Source: Lewinella cohaerens DSM 23179
GTDB taxonomy: Bacteria; Bacteroidota; Bacteroidia; Chitinophagales; Saprospiraceae
Direction: 5' to 3'
NCBI RefSeq assembly: GCF_000379805.1
Contig: NZ_KB903587.1
Span: 44,839-108,838 of the forward strand
DNA length: 64,000 nucleotides
Positions 15,740-24,503 of this stretch are shown one piece after another; positions within the stretch are counted from its first letter, which is position 1, and every line of letters starts with the position of its first letter. Position numbers and translations under genes: made by a program. Below the pieces are notes generated by a model that saw nothing but the letters and a program-made list of their open reading frames with translations, was not told where the DNA came from and did no database searches.

Positions 15740-17407
15740 TTATCCACCACCACCTGATTTTCTGGGCTTATCCGTTGTCGTCGGCTTACGCACCGGAGCG
15801 GGTGATTGCTTCGTGGGTCTGGCTGGCGCTTGTTTGGTCGTGCGCGGTGCAGAAGGAACGGGACTTGGCCGTCTTTCGACACGCTCTGCTGGGGGTTGAC
15901 TTGGCCGTGGTGCTTCCTTCTTGGGTTGTTCCCAGGTGTTCCGGTGGTATTCTTCGGCTTGCCTTGTAGGGGCCGTTCTAGCCGGAATAGAGCGATCTGA
16001 TGTCGGTAGATTGGTCTTCGCGTCTACATTCCCAGGGCGTTGAGTCGTTGGCACAGGCCTTACTTGCTCATTCCCAATCGGAGATTTTGAAGGAGCTGTC
16101 TCCCTAAGCGTTTTGTAAGAACGGGTATTGTGAGCCAAGTACTTATCTGCCGTCAATTCTTTACCAGGATTACGTTGATTGTACCGTTGGAGGTCATATT
16201 CAAATTCACCGTATTCCTTGAAATTGGAAGGATTGCGCGTAGTCCCTTCTATCCATTCGTCAGAAATGACCGTCCTTCGGTTGTCTCGCCAAACTTTCAC
16301 CCCTCCTACAACACCACTGTGATGATTTGGATGATGATAATAATGGTTAACAAAATGACTAGACAAGTGTGGCCACCAAATGTGATGTTCTGCTCTGTTA
16401 AAATACCAGTAAGTGAAGTGATAAGAAGGGAGACCTACGATCACCAGCACCTGACTATTCCAGGAAGAGAAACCCCAATCATACCAAAGCGGATAAGGTC
16501 GCCAGCAAGGGTAATCGTACCAACTCGGATATCCTAACCAATAAGGATAATGGTAATAATAATGAACATCTACCCGCTGTGGTTCTTCCGTTTGGTAATA
16601 CACATCATCACCCTCATCGTAATAACTATCATCGTAAGCATACGTTTCTGCATAAGCAGATGCCGCAACTTCTAATTCCTCTGCTAGTTCTGGATTAGCT
16701 TCCAGCTCTTGTTTCCAGTCTTCCAACTCTTGGGCATTTTTTCTAGCAACTACAAGATTGAGACTATCCATTTGTGCCATCAGCCAGTCGGGATCACTAC
16801 GGTACTGTTCTCCCACTAGCAGCGTCAGACTAATATTTTCCGTTAGCAAATCCAACACCTCAGGTAGGGCCAATAGCGCTTGCATTTGATCCTTGACCAC
16901 ATCGGGATAAACCGTCAATACTTGTTGAAAAGCGTTTGCGGCAGCCTCCTGTAAATCATCCGCATCGGCCAATAATCTTGGATAGTTAAGCAATGCCTGA
17001 AGTGCCTTTTCCTGAATTGCTTCGGGATAAGTTTTGAGTGCTTCGCGAACAGTGCGGTCATTCGCATTTGTAAGGGTAGCCAATTGGTGGATTAAATCCG
17101 GATAACGGGATAAATCCCAGATGACCTCCTGTACCTCACGTGACTGGTTGTTCATTAAATCCTGAAAGGTGGTACTGATTTTTTCCTGAATTCGCTGCAA
17201 TTTCACGAGTACCTCAGGATAAAGAACAGCTTCCAGAATAATTGTCCGTGTAGTGGCTGGATACAGTACCAACGCTTCGATAGCTACTTGTTCCTCTTCC
17301 TGCAATTGGGCAAAAAAATCTTGATCGGTTTGCCCTTGTAGCAAAAATGACGAACAACCTGCAAATAGAAACAACACCAATAATTGACGCAGCAGATTAT
17401 TTTTCAT
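15740..17407 (-). CDS. Exported helical 'YP'-repeat protein with His/Trp/Tyr-rich middle (DUF3300-like)
   Basis: A 555-residue exported protein. The N-terminus (residues 1-26, with A-G-C-S-S near 17-20) is a Sec or lipoprotein signal. Residues about 35-215 are amphipathic helices punctuated by Y-P (L-Y-P-A-T, L-Y-P-E-V, R-Y-P-D-L, T-Y-P-E-A, N-Y-P-R-L, V-Y-P-D-V), as in DUF3300-type proteins. An acidic Tyr/Asp stretch, then a Tyr/Trp/Pro/His-rich segment (about 280-375) and a basic Pro/Thr/Arg-rich tail ending G-G-G-G follow. Function is unknown. It lies 18 bp after the ABC1-kinase gene and 80 bp before cbpA, so it belongs to an envelope or protein-quality operon. Confidence 0.7.
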   Translation of the reverse strand: MKNNLLRQLLVLFLFAGCSSFLLQGQTDQDFFAQLQEEEQVAIEALVLYPATTRTIILEAVLYPEVLVKLQRIQEKISTTFQDLMNNQSREVQEVIWDLSRYPDLIHQLATLTNANDRTVREALKTYPEAIQEKALQALLNYPRLLADADDLQEAAANAFQQVLTVYPDVVKDQMQALLALPEVLDLLTENISLTLLVGEQYRSDPDWLMAQMDSLNLVVARKNAQELEDWKQELEANPELAEELEVAASAYAETYAYDDSYYDEGDDVYYQTEEPQRVDVHYYYHYPYWLGYPSWYDYPCWRPYPLWYDWGFSSWNSQVLVIVGLPSYHFTYWYFNRAEHHIWWPHLSSHFVNHYYHHPNHHSGVVGGVKVWRDNRRTVISDEWIEGTTRNPSNFKEYGEFEYDLQRYNQRNPGKELTADKYLAHNTRSYKTLRETAPSKSPIGNEQVRPVPTTQRPGNVDAKTNLPTSDRSIPARTAPTRQAEEYHRNTWEQPKKEAPRPSQPPAERVERRPSPVPSAPRTTKQAPARPTKQSPAPVRKPTTTDKPRKSGGGG

Positions 17408-17425
17408 TTTCTTAATTTTAAAAGG

Positions 17426-19114
17426 TTATTTCTTCTTTCTCAAAGAAAAAATTGTTCTCAATGCGAGCAGCGCCGCTATCCCAAAACCCACGATTCCCCA
17501 CAAAGCGAAACCATTGACCAAAGGCGGTATTTTGGCTACAACAATCAACGAGGAAGCAATAATGACAGCCACTACCAGCAGGGTATAGGAAAGGAGCTTG
17601 ATACTATCGCTCAGTTTATCGGCAGTAGGTTGCAAGCCTTTGTGTTCAAACTCAATATGGAGTTTTCCTTCTTTTACTTTCCGTAAAATTTCGCGCAAAT
17701 CTTCAGGAAGTTCACGCAAAAGGTTGGTAGTATCTTCGGCTGATCGCATTAGCTCACGCCGGAGCCGGAGGGGGCTGTATCTCTTTGACAACAAGCGTTG
17801 AACATAGGGGCCAATATTGGCAATGATATCGTAGTTGGGGTCGAGCTGTAAACCTACGCCTTCCATAATGACCAAAGCTTTCAGCAACAACAGTAAATTG
17901 GCCGGCAGTTTGATTTTATAATCAAAAAACAAGGCATTAAGACCCTGCATGACCTCCATCCCATCAATATCTTCCAAAGCGATACTGGCATATTGCCGTA
18001 AGACGTAGATGATATCATATTCCAGCTCGCGCTCTTTGTCTTTGCTCAGGCCCGTAGAGAATTTGAGGATCGCCTTTTTTAATCCCTGTACATCCTGATC
18101 ATAAATAGCGAGGAGCAATTGAGCAAATAATAACTTGTCCCGATCACTCACAGTACCCACCATGCCATAATCGAGGAAGGCGATGCGGCCATCCTCCAGC
18201 ACGAAAATGTTACCAGGGTGAGGGTCGGCGTGAAAGAAGCCGTGTTCAAACACCTGCTCAAAATACAACCCGATGCCTCGCAAGGCCAATTCTTCTCCCG
18301 TGATATTAAATTGAGATAATTGGTCGAGATCCGTGATTTTATAACCAGACACGTACTCCATACACAGCACCTTGTCGGTAGACAATTCCCGGTACACAGC
18401 AGGAATCAACACTTTCGAATGGTCGCGAAACATTTGCTGAAAATGCAGCAAATTGGCCGCTTCTCTCCGGAAGCTCAATTCCTCGGTAATGCTTTGTTCA
18501 AACATCTTGACCAGCTCACTGGGTTGATAAACCAACAAAGCGGGAAAGTAGCTTTCAATAATGCCCACCAATTGATTGAGGATCGTAATATCCGCAGCAA
18601 CGACCTCGCGGATGCCTGGCCGCTGCACTTTCAAAACAACCTCTCTTCCTCCTACCAAACGTGCCCTATGCACTTGCGCCATAGAGGCAGATGCCAAGGG
18701 CTGGGGATCGAAATACTCGACCATTTCTTGCCAGGGGCGGGAAAATTCCTGCTCCAGGGTTGCATAAATCTCTTCTAGCGCTACGGGAGGTACTTGATCC
18801 TGCAATTTGGCCAGCTCCGTAATCAACTCATCGGGCAGTAAGTCCGGTCGATTACTCGCAATTTGAGCAAACTTGATGAAGGTCGTCCCCAATTCTTCAC
18901 ACACGAGGCGGATACGCTCGTAGCGGGTAAACTCACTCACCTTTCGCCCCGCTCGACTGGGCACAAACCGATTAGCCTGCGGTACCAGCTTATTGAGTGG
19001 TGGATGAGCGAGAAGGTCTTCGAACCCGTATTTCACAAAGGTTCCAAAAACCTTCTCATATCTCATCAAGGTAGAAGTGGTGGTAATATTTAGGGCTCCT
19101 CCCTTCATCGACAT
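17426..19114 (-). CDS. ABC1/UbiB-like atypical kinase (AarF family)
   Basis: A 562-residue protein of the ABC1/ADCK/UbiB family. The N-terminal K-F-A-Q (in F-I-K-F-A-Q-I-A-S-N-R-P-D) replaces the canonical K-x-G-Q. The kinase-like core has V-L-K-V-Q-R-P-G, H-A-D-P-H-P-G-N-I-F-V and F-L-D-Y-G-M-V-G in place of the usual catalytic and metal-binding loops. Two C-terminal hydrophobic segments (about 500-555) anchor it in the membrane. The family supports isoprenoid-quinone metabolism or lipid handling in the membrane. Its ATG overlaps the preceding stop by one base (TAATG at 19112-19116), showing coupling with the coiled-coil gene. Confidence 0.9.
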   Translation of the reverse strand: MSMKGGALNITTTSTLMRYEKVFGTFVKYGFEDLLAHPPLNKLVPQANRFVPSRAGRKVSEFTRYERIRLVCEELGTTFIKFAQIASNRPDLLPDELITELAKLQDQVPPVALEEIYATLEQEFSRPWQEMVEYFDPQPLASASMAQVHRARLVGGREVVLKVQRPGIREVVAADITILNQLVGIIESYFPALLVYQPSELVKMFEQSITEELSFRREAANLLHFQQMFRDHSKVLIPAVYRELSTDKVLCMEYVSGYKITDLDQLSQFNITGEELALRGIGLYFEQVFEHGFFHADPHPGNIFVLEDGRIAFLDYGMVGTVSDRDKLLFAQLLLAIYDQDVQGLKKAILKFSTGLSKDKERELEYDIIYVLRQYASIALEDIDGMEVMQGLNALFFDYKIKLPANLLLLLKALVIMEGVGLQLDPNYDIIANIGPYVQRLLSKRYSPLRLRRELMRSAEDTTNLLRELPEDLREILRKVKEGKLHIEFEHKGLQPTADKLSDSIKLLSYTLLVVAVIIASSLIVVAKIPPLVNGFALWGIVGFGIAALLALRTIFSLRKKK

Positions 19115-19719
19115 TAGTTTGACAAATTAGAAATCGCTCGTTTCAAGTAGTTGAAAGATTCGGAAATATCCTCTACGAAATGGTCCAATTTTGTTTGTTC
19201 CGTTTCGCGACGACCGAGGAGCTCGCGAACTTCGATCAACTTCTCTGTAAATTCGCGGCGAATACTAGCTACGCGAGCAGGATCATCTTTATCATGCAGC
19301 GCTAAATTGACGCGGAAAGCATCCATCTTGGCTTTGAAAGCATCGAGTGTCTCCTGCATTTGCGTACTCATATCCGGATAACTTACGCGCACCACTTCTT
19401 CGAGTTTGTAAACTTTCTCAAGAACCTCTTTCTTGTAGGCGTCATAAGCCTTCACATCAGTAGGCACTTCTTGGAACAAACTCGATTCCAGGTTTTCAAT
19501 GTTCGTCAGGAAGTCACGACGATCATCAGCAGTATAAGCGGCTGATTTTTTCAATTCCGCTCTTTCCTTATTTATGAAATCCGCAAGCATTTTGCGTTCC
19601 CGTTCGATCAAATCCCTGGCTTCGGCCTTTCCTAATGCCATTTGCACTTGCAACTCATCCGATAAAGCCTGAAGGTTACGTGCTTCGTTCTTGATTCTTT
19701 CGATTATTGCATTTTCCAT
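19114..19719 (-). CDS. Coiled-coil protein coupled to the ABC1 kinase
   Basis: A 201-residue, highly charged, almost wholly helical protein with no signal peptide or membrane segment. Heptad-like patterns run through residues 5-65 and 90-190. The start at 19719 is chosen because the upstream extension is hydrophobic and lies in a leader region. Translational coupling to the ABC1-type kinase suggests a dedicated partner, perhaps a cytoplasmic scaffold. No family was recognised. Confidence 0.7.
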   Translation of the reverse strand: MENAIIERIKNEARNLQALSDELQVQMALGKAEARDLIERERKMLADFINKERAELKKSAAYTADDRRDFLTNIENLESSLFQEVPTDVKAYDAYKKEVLEKVYKLEEVVRVSYPDMSTQMQETLDAFKAKMDAFRVNLALHDKDDPARVASIRREFTEKLIEVRELLGRRETEQTKLDHFVEDISESFNYLKRAISNLSN

Positions 19720-19924
19720 TAGTGTAAGATTTAAATGAACAATGTGGAGGGTAATTCTCGCGTCCAAATGACTTTGGGTATGCTCCCCCTCTCACCCGTA
19801 ATAATCAATTAAAACGAGAAAAAATGTACTGATTAGGATCAGTAATCAAGATGAGAATTATCACTAAAACCAGCAGTTTTTCACTGGAACTTTAAGGTGG
19901 TATTTTATTAAACAGAGGAAGCAA

Positions 19925-21016
19925 ATGCGTCTATTTCCAACAGGTTTTATTTTTGTAACGATAGGTTTATTATTAAACAACTGTAGCTCCCCGCCGCAAG
20001 AATTCAAAGCGCAATATCAATCACTTACGGAAGCGGTATACAGTACGGCTACCGTAGTGCCGGCGGAAATTTACACGGTGTATTCTCCCGTAAACGGTAT
20101 TATAGAAAAAAGCTTTCTTGAAGAGGGACAGCTCGTTGAACAAGGGGCTTTGCTCTTTCAGGTCAACAACCGCCAGGGCAACCTCAACCAGGCCAATGCA
20201 GCCTTGAATGTACAGCTGGCACAGGATAGTTATCTAGGCGAAAGTGCCCTCTTGAGAGAGCTGGAAGAGCGTATTCGTTCCGCACAAATACGGGTCACCA
20301 ATGATTCACTCAATTATGAACGTCAGGCGAAACTATGGTCACAGAATATCGGTTCGCAACAAAGTTATGATGCACAAAAATTGGCCTACGAGCTATCACA
20401 GAACGACCTAAGCAGCCTTCGCAGCAATTATCTGCGCACGCAAAAAGAACTCGCCCGCAAGCTCGAATTGGCACAAAACAGCCTACAGATCAGCGCCGCC
20501 AACAATGAAGAATTTACGATTACCAGTAGGCTTACCGGAACCATTTACGAAGTACTGAAGGAAGAAGGAGAATTTGTAAGTCCTCAATCAGCCGTGGCCG
20601 TAGTAGGGAGTACAGACAAGTTTGTCGTCCAGCTATTGATTGATGAAGTGGACATCACTCATGTATTCCCCGGACAGAAAACACTGGTCAACCTTGATGC
20701 TTTTGGAGAGCAGGTTTTTGAAGCTGAAATAACGCGCATATACCCTACCAAAGACGAGCGTTCCCAGACATTCAAAATAGAAGCCACCTTCAAAGCACAG
20801 CCCGACAGGCTATTTAACGGCCTTAGTGGAGAAGCCAACATCATTATTGCAGAAAAGGACCGGGTACTGTGCTTATCCAGTCAACTGATCAATGAGAACA
20901 ATGAAGTCAATACGCCCCAAGGTTACGTCAAAGTCACCACTGGGCTAAAGAATCTGGCCTTTACTGAAATCCTTAGCGGTATTGATACTTCTACCGTTGT
21001 TTACCAAGCCGAATAA
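19925..21016 (+). CDS. ABC exporter periplasmic adaptor (HlyD/MacA-like lipoprotein)
   Basis: A 363-residue membrane-fusion protein. Signal and lipobox L-L-L-N-N-C-S-S place it on the periplasmic face. The first half of a biotinyl-lipoyl-like domain (Y-S-P-V-N-G-I-I-E-K, E-G-Q-L-V-E-Q-G-A-L-L-F) is followed by a long coiled-coil hairpin (about 85-190), then the second lipoyl half (T-S-R-L-T-G-T-I-Y-E-V-L-K-E-E-G-E-F-V) and a beta-barrel domain. It bridges the inner-membrane transporter encoded next to an outer-membrane exit channel, which is not encoded here. The next start is one base past its stop. Confidence 0.9.
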   Translation: MRLFPTGFIFVTIGLLLNNCSSPPQEFKAQYQSLTEAVYSTATVVPAEIYTVYSPVNGIIEKSFLEEGQLVEQGALLFQVNNRQGNLNQANAALNVQLAQDSYLGESALLRELEERIRSAQIRVTNDSLNYERQAKLWSQNIGSQQSYDAQKLAYELSQNDLSSLRSNYLRTQKELARKLELAQNSLQISAANNEEFTITSRLTGTIYEVLKEEGEFVSPQSAVAVVGSTDKFVVQLLIDEVDITHVFPGQKTLVNLDAFGEQVFEAEITRIYPTKDERSQTFKIEATFKAQPDRLFNGLSGEANIIIAEKDRVLCLSSQLINENNEVNTPQGYVKVTTGLKNLAFTEILSGIDTSTVVYQAE

Positions 21017-21017
21017 G

Positions 21018-22277
21018 ATGGAATACAAGCTTCTCCTACAAATTGCGAAAACCCACATCACGACCCGCCTCAAACAATCGGCTATTGCGGCCTTGGGCGT
21101 AACCTTTGGTATTGCCACTTTTATCATTCTGGTGTCGTTTATGACGGGGCTCAATGGGTTGCTAGATGGCCTGATGCTAGATAGAACGCCTCACATCCAC
21201 CTGTACAATGAGGTTGCCCCTTCTAAAAAACAGCCCCTTGATTTAGCAACTCCAACCCTTGGCGATTGGAACATTGTACGGTCGATAAAACCCCGCCAGC
21301 GGCCCAGCAGAATTCACAATGCCCTCCCACTCCTAAAGCTACTGAAAGACAATCCCGATATCCTTGGCGCCACCGCCCAAGTAAGCAGCCAGGCTTTTTA
21401 CACCGCCGGTGCGCTAGAGCTCAATGGTCTGGTAAACGGTGTAAACATCCTCGAAGAAGCTCGTCTTTTCAATATCGATGATTACATCATTGAAGGAGAT
21501 ATCAAAGACCTTTATCAAAATGAAAACGCCATCATTATCGGGGCAGGTATCGCCCAAAAACTGAGTATCGGCATTGGTGATCGGATTCAACTGGTGAGTG
21601 CCCAGGGTAATCGAATTACTTTGAAAATCACGGGGATTTATCAGAGTGGATTGGCAGAGATTGATAACATTCAAAGTTATACCAATATCAAGACGGCTCA
21701 GCGACTGATGGGCGAGAAGGCTAATTTTATTACCGATATTAATATCAAACTGCACGACTTGGAAAAAGCCGCACCGATGGCCCAACAGTTTGCCCGGCTT
21801 TATGATGTCACAGCCATAGACATAGGTACTGCTAATGCTCAGTTTGATACGGGGACAACCATCCGAAACATCATCACTTATGCGGTTTCTATTACTTTGT
21901 TGATCGTTGCTGGCTTTGGAATTTACAACATCCTCAACATGTTTATCTACGAAAAGATGAACGACATTGCCATCCTGAAAGCAACAGGTTTTTCGGGCAA
22001 CGATGTCATGTATATTTTTATCAGTCAAGCGCTGATCATTGGCACCCTTGGCGGTATTTTGGGCTTGGTTATTGGCTGGAGTTGTTCTGTTCTCATCAGT
22101 CACCTTCCTTTTGAGACGGATGCTTTACCCACCATTACGACCTACCCTGTCAACTTCGACTCATCGTTCTATATCATCGGGATCACTTTTGCTTTGGTCT
22201 CTACTTTTTTAGCTGGTTATTTGCCTGCCAAGAAAGCCAAAGGTATTGATCCTGTCACCATTTTAAGAGGCCAGTAA
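21018..22277 (+). CDS. ABC transporter permease, MacB/FtsX-LolCE type
   Basis: A 419-residue permease. Topology is typical: one N-terminal transmembrane helix (about 22-45), a large periplasmic domain, then three C-terminal helices (about 290-405) with Y-N-I-L-N-M-F-I-Y-E-K-M-N-D-I-A-I-L-K-A-T-G-F, the conserved coupling segment of the FtsX domain. It ends P-A-K-K-A-K-G-I-D-P-V-T-I-L-R-G. ATG at 21018 is chosen because it begins a normal cytoplasmic leader, whereas the earlier in-frame start overlaps the adaptor gene. Substrate may be a lipid, peptide or glycolipid. Confidence 0.9.
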   Translation: MEYKLLLQIAKTHITTRLKQSAIAALGVTFGIATFIILVSFMTGLNGLLDGLMLDRTPHIHLYNEVAPSKKQPLDLATPTLGDWNIVRSIKPRQRPSRIHNALPLLKLLKDNPDILGATAQVSSQAFYTAGALELNGLVNGVNILEEARLFNIDDYIIEGDIKDLYQNENAIIIGAGIAQKLSIGIGDRIQLVSAQGNRITLKITGIYQSGLAEIDNIQSYTNIKTAQRLMGEKANFITDINIKLHDLEKAAPMAQQFARLYDVTAIDIGTANAQFDTGTTIRNIITYAVSITLLIVAGFGIYNILNMFIYEKMNDIAILKATGFSGNDVMYIFISQALIIGTLGGILGLVIGWSCSVLISHLPFETDALPTITTYPVNFDSSFYIIGITFALVSTFLAGYLPAKKAKGIDPVTILRGQ

Positions 22278-22972
22278 TGAAAGATAACCAAGCCGTCATA
22301 CGGGCAAAAAACATCAATAAGGTTTTCCATGAACCCGTGGATTTCCATGTCCTGAAGGACATCTCCTTCACGGTAAACCGAGGAGAATTTGTGTCCATCA
22401 TGGGAAAATCTGGTTGCGGAAAATCTACCCTACTCTACATCCTCTCTACGATGGATACCGACTACAGCGGGGAATTGTATCTCAACAACCGCCTCATTAC
22501 CGGTAATACACCGGAACAACTTGCCGCAGTGCGTAATGAACACATTGGATTTGTCTTTCAATTCCATTACTTATTACCAGAATTCTCTGTACTAGAAAAT
22601 GTCATGCTGCCCGCCAAAAAGCTAGGCAAAAAAAGCGCGGAGGAGATCGAACACGACGCCATCAAAGTCCTAAAAATGTTAGATATTGATCATGTCGCTC
22701 GTAGTAAATCTTACCGTATCTCCGGTGGAGAAAAACAGAGAGTCGCCATCGCCCGCGCATTGATTAACGAACCAAGCATCATCATGGGTGATGAACCCAC
22801 TGGCAATCTCGACAGCAAAAACTCTGATAATGTACTGGCTATCTTCAGAGAGCTGGCTGTTGAAAAAGGGCTTACCCTTTTAATTGTCACCCACGACCTG
22901 GATTTCGCCCATCAAACCGACCGTATTATCACCATGGAAGATGGACGGATAATAAAACACACAAATCAATAA
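22277..22972 (+). CDS. ABC transporter ATP-binding protein (LolD/MacB-like)
   Basis: A 231-residue ATPase with Walker A G-K-S-G-C-G-K-S-T (43-51), Q-loop F-V-F-Q-F-H-Y-L-L-P-E-F (92-103), signature I-S-G-G-E-K-Q (148-154), Walker B I-I-M-G-D-E-P-T (168-175) and H-loop V-T-H-D. The Q-loop region and size are those of the LolD/MacB/DevA class that powers extraction of envelope substrates rather than membrane transit. Its ATG overlaps the permease stop (TAATG, 22275-22279), completing an adaptor-permease-ATPase operon. Confidence 0.95.
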   Translation: MKDNQAVIRAKNINKVFHEPVDFHVLKDISFTVNRGEFVSIMGKSGCGKSTLLYILSTMDTDYSGELYLNNRLITGNTPEQLAAVRNEHIGFVFQFHYLLPEFSVLENVMLPAKKLGKKSAEEIEHDAIKVLKMLDIDHVARSKSYRISGGEKQRVAIARALINEPSIIMGDEPTGNLDSKNSDNVLAIFRELAVEKGLTLLIVTHDLDFAHQTDRIITMEDGRIIKHTNQ

Positions 22973-22998
22973 TAACCAACAACTTACCTTAATTTACC

Positions 22999-23433
22999 TC
23001 AAGTATTCAATTGATCAACCCCTTTGATCTTTGTCAACCACTCCTCGGGCAAAGCCGCTTTGCGCAAAGCAACATAATCATAAGGCACTATCGACTGTCG
23101 AGAGATGGCTGCTATCCGCTGATGCGCCTTCGAAAAAATGGCAGATTCCAGCATAAAGCGGTCTTCTTTTATTTCAATGGCCCTCACCCCTATTATCGCG
23201 GTATCTGGATACACCATTGGAAAAATGTATTTGCAGTCTTGCCAGCCTAGAATAGGGTCTACGCCTTCACTGAAGTTGCTATTGATACCCATGTGTTCAA
23301 AATAAGCCAATCGTGAAGACTCGGCCCAACGCAAGTACACCAGGTTATTGACATGCCTGGCAGCATCCATATCCCCCCATTGTACAGCGTATTCTATCCT
23401 GACTTTAAATTGATCTAGTGAAATTTTAGTCAT
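22999..23433 (-). CDS. Acyl-CoA thioesterase, hot-dog (4HBT) family
   Basis: A 144-residue single hot-dog domain. It has V-Q-W-G-D-M-D-A-A-R-H-V-N-N, the conserved start of the 4HBT family with the catalytic Asp and His/Asn, then Y-L-R-W-A-E-S-S-R. Such enzymes hydrolyse acyl-CoA or aryl-CoA thioesters in the cytoplasm. It converges with the ABC exporter operon with only 26 bp between stops. Confidence 0.88.
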   Translation of the reverse strand: MTKISLDQFKVRIEYAVQWGDMDAARHVNNLVYLRWAESSRLAYFEHMGINSNFSEGVDPILGWQDCKYIFPMVYPDTAIIGVRAIEIKEDRFMLESAIFSKAHQRIAAISRQSIVPYDYVALRKAALPEEWLTKIKGVDQLNT

Positions 23434-23466
23434 AACATTATTGATTCTCCAACAAGTGATTGTCGT

Positions 23467-24315
23467 TTAACGATTCCACAAATAACTAATCCCAAAAGTT
23501 ACCCGCAGGCCTCCCGTTGTAAACGGTAAAGATTCAAGAGGATCACCATTGTACGTGATAGTGAGGTTGTCATCATCCACTTTGACGGTGGAAGTAGTCG
23601 TATTTCCACTATCCGTTCCGATCCCATCTGGCACACTGAACTGAAGGATAGCATCACTGTTTCCCGCAGGAACATCATAAGCTGCTTTTAAGAAAACGTC
23701 CACCCTATCAGCAATGATATAGGTAAAATCCAGTCGTGGAGCAAAGGTCACACTCGTTGCTTGCAAGCGAATATCTAGCTCGTTTTCGTAGTACTGCGTT
23801 TCGCCAATTTGAATATAGGCAGCGTTGTTTTGAATTTGCCCGATTCGAAAACCACTGCCTGCCAACAAACCTTGGATAGCAGGGCGAATGACAAAGTCGT
23901 TCCCATTTAATTTAGTCAAAAAATTCCACCCCCAAGAGTAAGCAAACTTGGCTGTGTAATTCTTCCCTAGTGTTACATCCAGCAGATAATCATGAGAAGT
24001 ACCTCGGTAATTCCCAGCTTTGTAGCCGATATTCAATGCAAATTGGGTATAACCATCTTTTACCTCAAAGGTAGAGTTGAAGCTATCCATCGAGGGGCTA
24101 TCGTCCACAAAAGTCGTTTCGATGGTTCCCGGATCAGTATTCAAATACCGTGGCCCGATGCCCAAAAAGGCACTGCGATACCGTTGGAGATATAGACTTT
24201 CTTTTGGCGCGGGGATAAATACATCGGCTTCAGATGTCGTAACGACGGGTGTTGCCCATTGGCCAAAAACGAAGAAAGAGAAGAGGCTAAAAAACAAAGT
24301 GAGTAGCGCTTTCAT
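23467..24315 (-). CDS. Outer-membrane beta-barrel protein, hypothetical
   Basis: A 282-residue exported protein with signal peptide 1-18 (ending F-F-V-F-G-Q) and a pattern of alternating amphipathic strands throughout, ending in V-T-F-G-I-S-Y-L-W-N-R. Segments such as G-Y-T-Q-F-A-L-N-I-G-Y-K-A-G and R-L-D-F-T-Y-I-I-A-D-R-V-D-V-F-L-K-A are typical barrel strands. It lacks the standard terminal aromatic residue, having Arg instead. No transport or enzymatic function can be assigned. It lies 33 bp upstream of the thioesterase in the same direction. Confidence 0.72.
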   Translation of the reverse strand: MKALLTLFFSLFSFFVFGQWATPVVTTSEADVFIPAPKESLYLQRYRSAFLGIGPRYLNTDPGTIETTFVDDSPSMDSFNSTFEVKDGYTQFALNIGYKAGNYRGTSHDYLLDVTLGKNYTAKFAYSWGWNFLTKLNGNDFVIRPAIQGLLAGSGFRIGQIQNNAAYIQIGETQYYENELDIRLQATSVTFAPRLDFTYIIADRVDVFLKAAYDVPAGNSDAILQFSVPDGIGTDSGNTTTSTVKVDDDNLTITYNGDPLESLPFTTGGLRVTFGISYLWNR

Positions 24316-24472
24316 AAACAGGAATTCAAGATTAATAATGAGTTGTTATCAAAGAGTAACTGATTGCGTCAAATCAGTTAGTGTACCCCTTGATTGCACA
24401 AACATAAGAAAGGAGAGCGTATCACAATATTTTTTGATGCACTGACAATTTTCTGTGCTTAATCATAATCTA

Positions 24473-24480
24473 TATCTTTG
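24473..24480 (+). promoter_or_regulatory. Predicted -7 promoter box of the SulP gene
   Basis: TATCTTTG fits the Bacteroidota TAnnTTTG consensus and lies 23 nt before the ATG at 24504. No exact TTG is present at the right distance, so the -33 part is weak. Confidence 0.45.
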
Positions 24481-24503
24481 CGGAACAACCACCCCTTTTC
24501 AGC

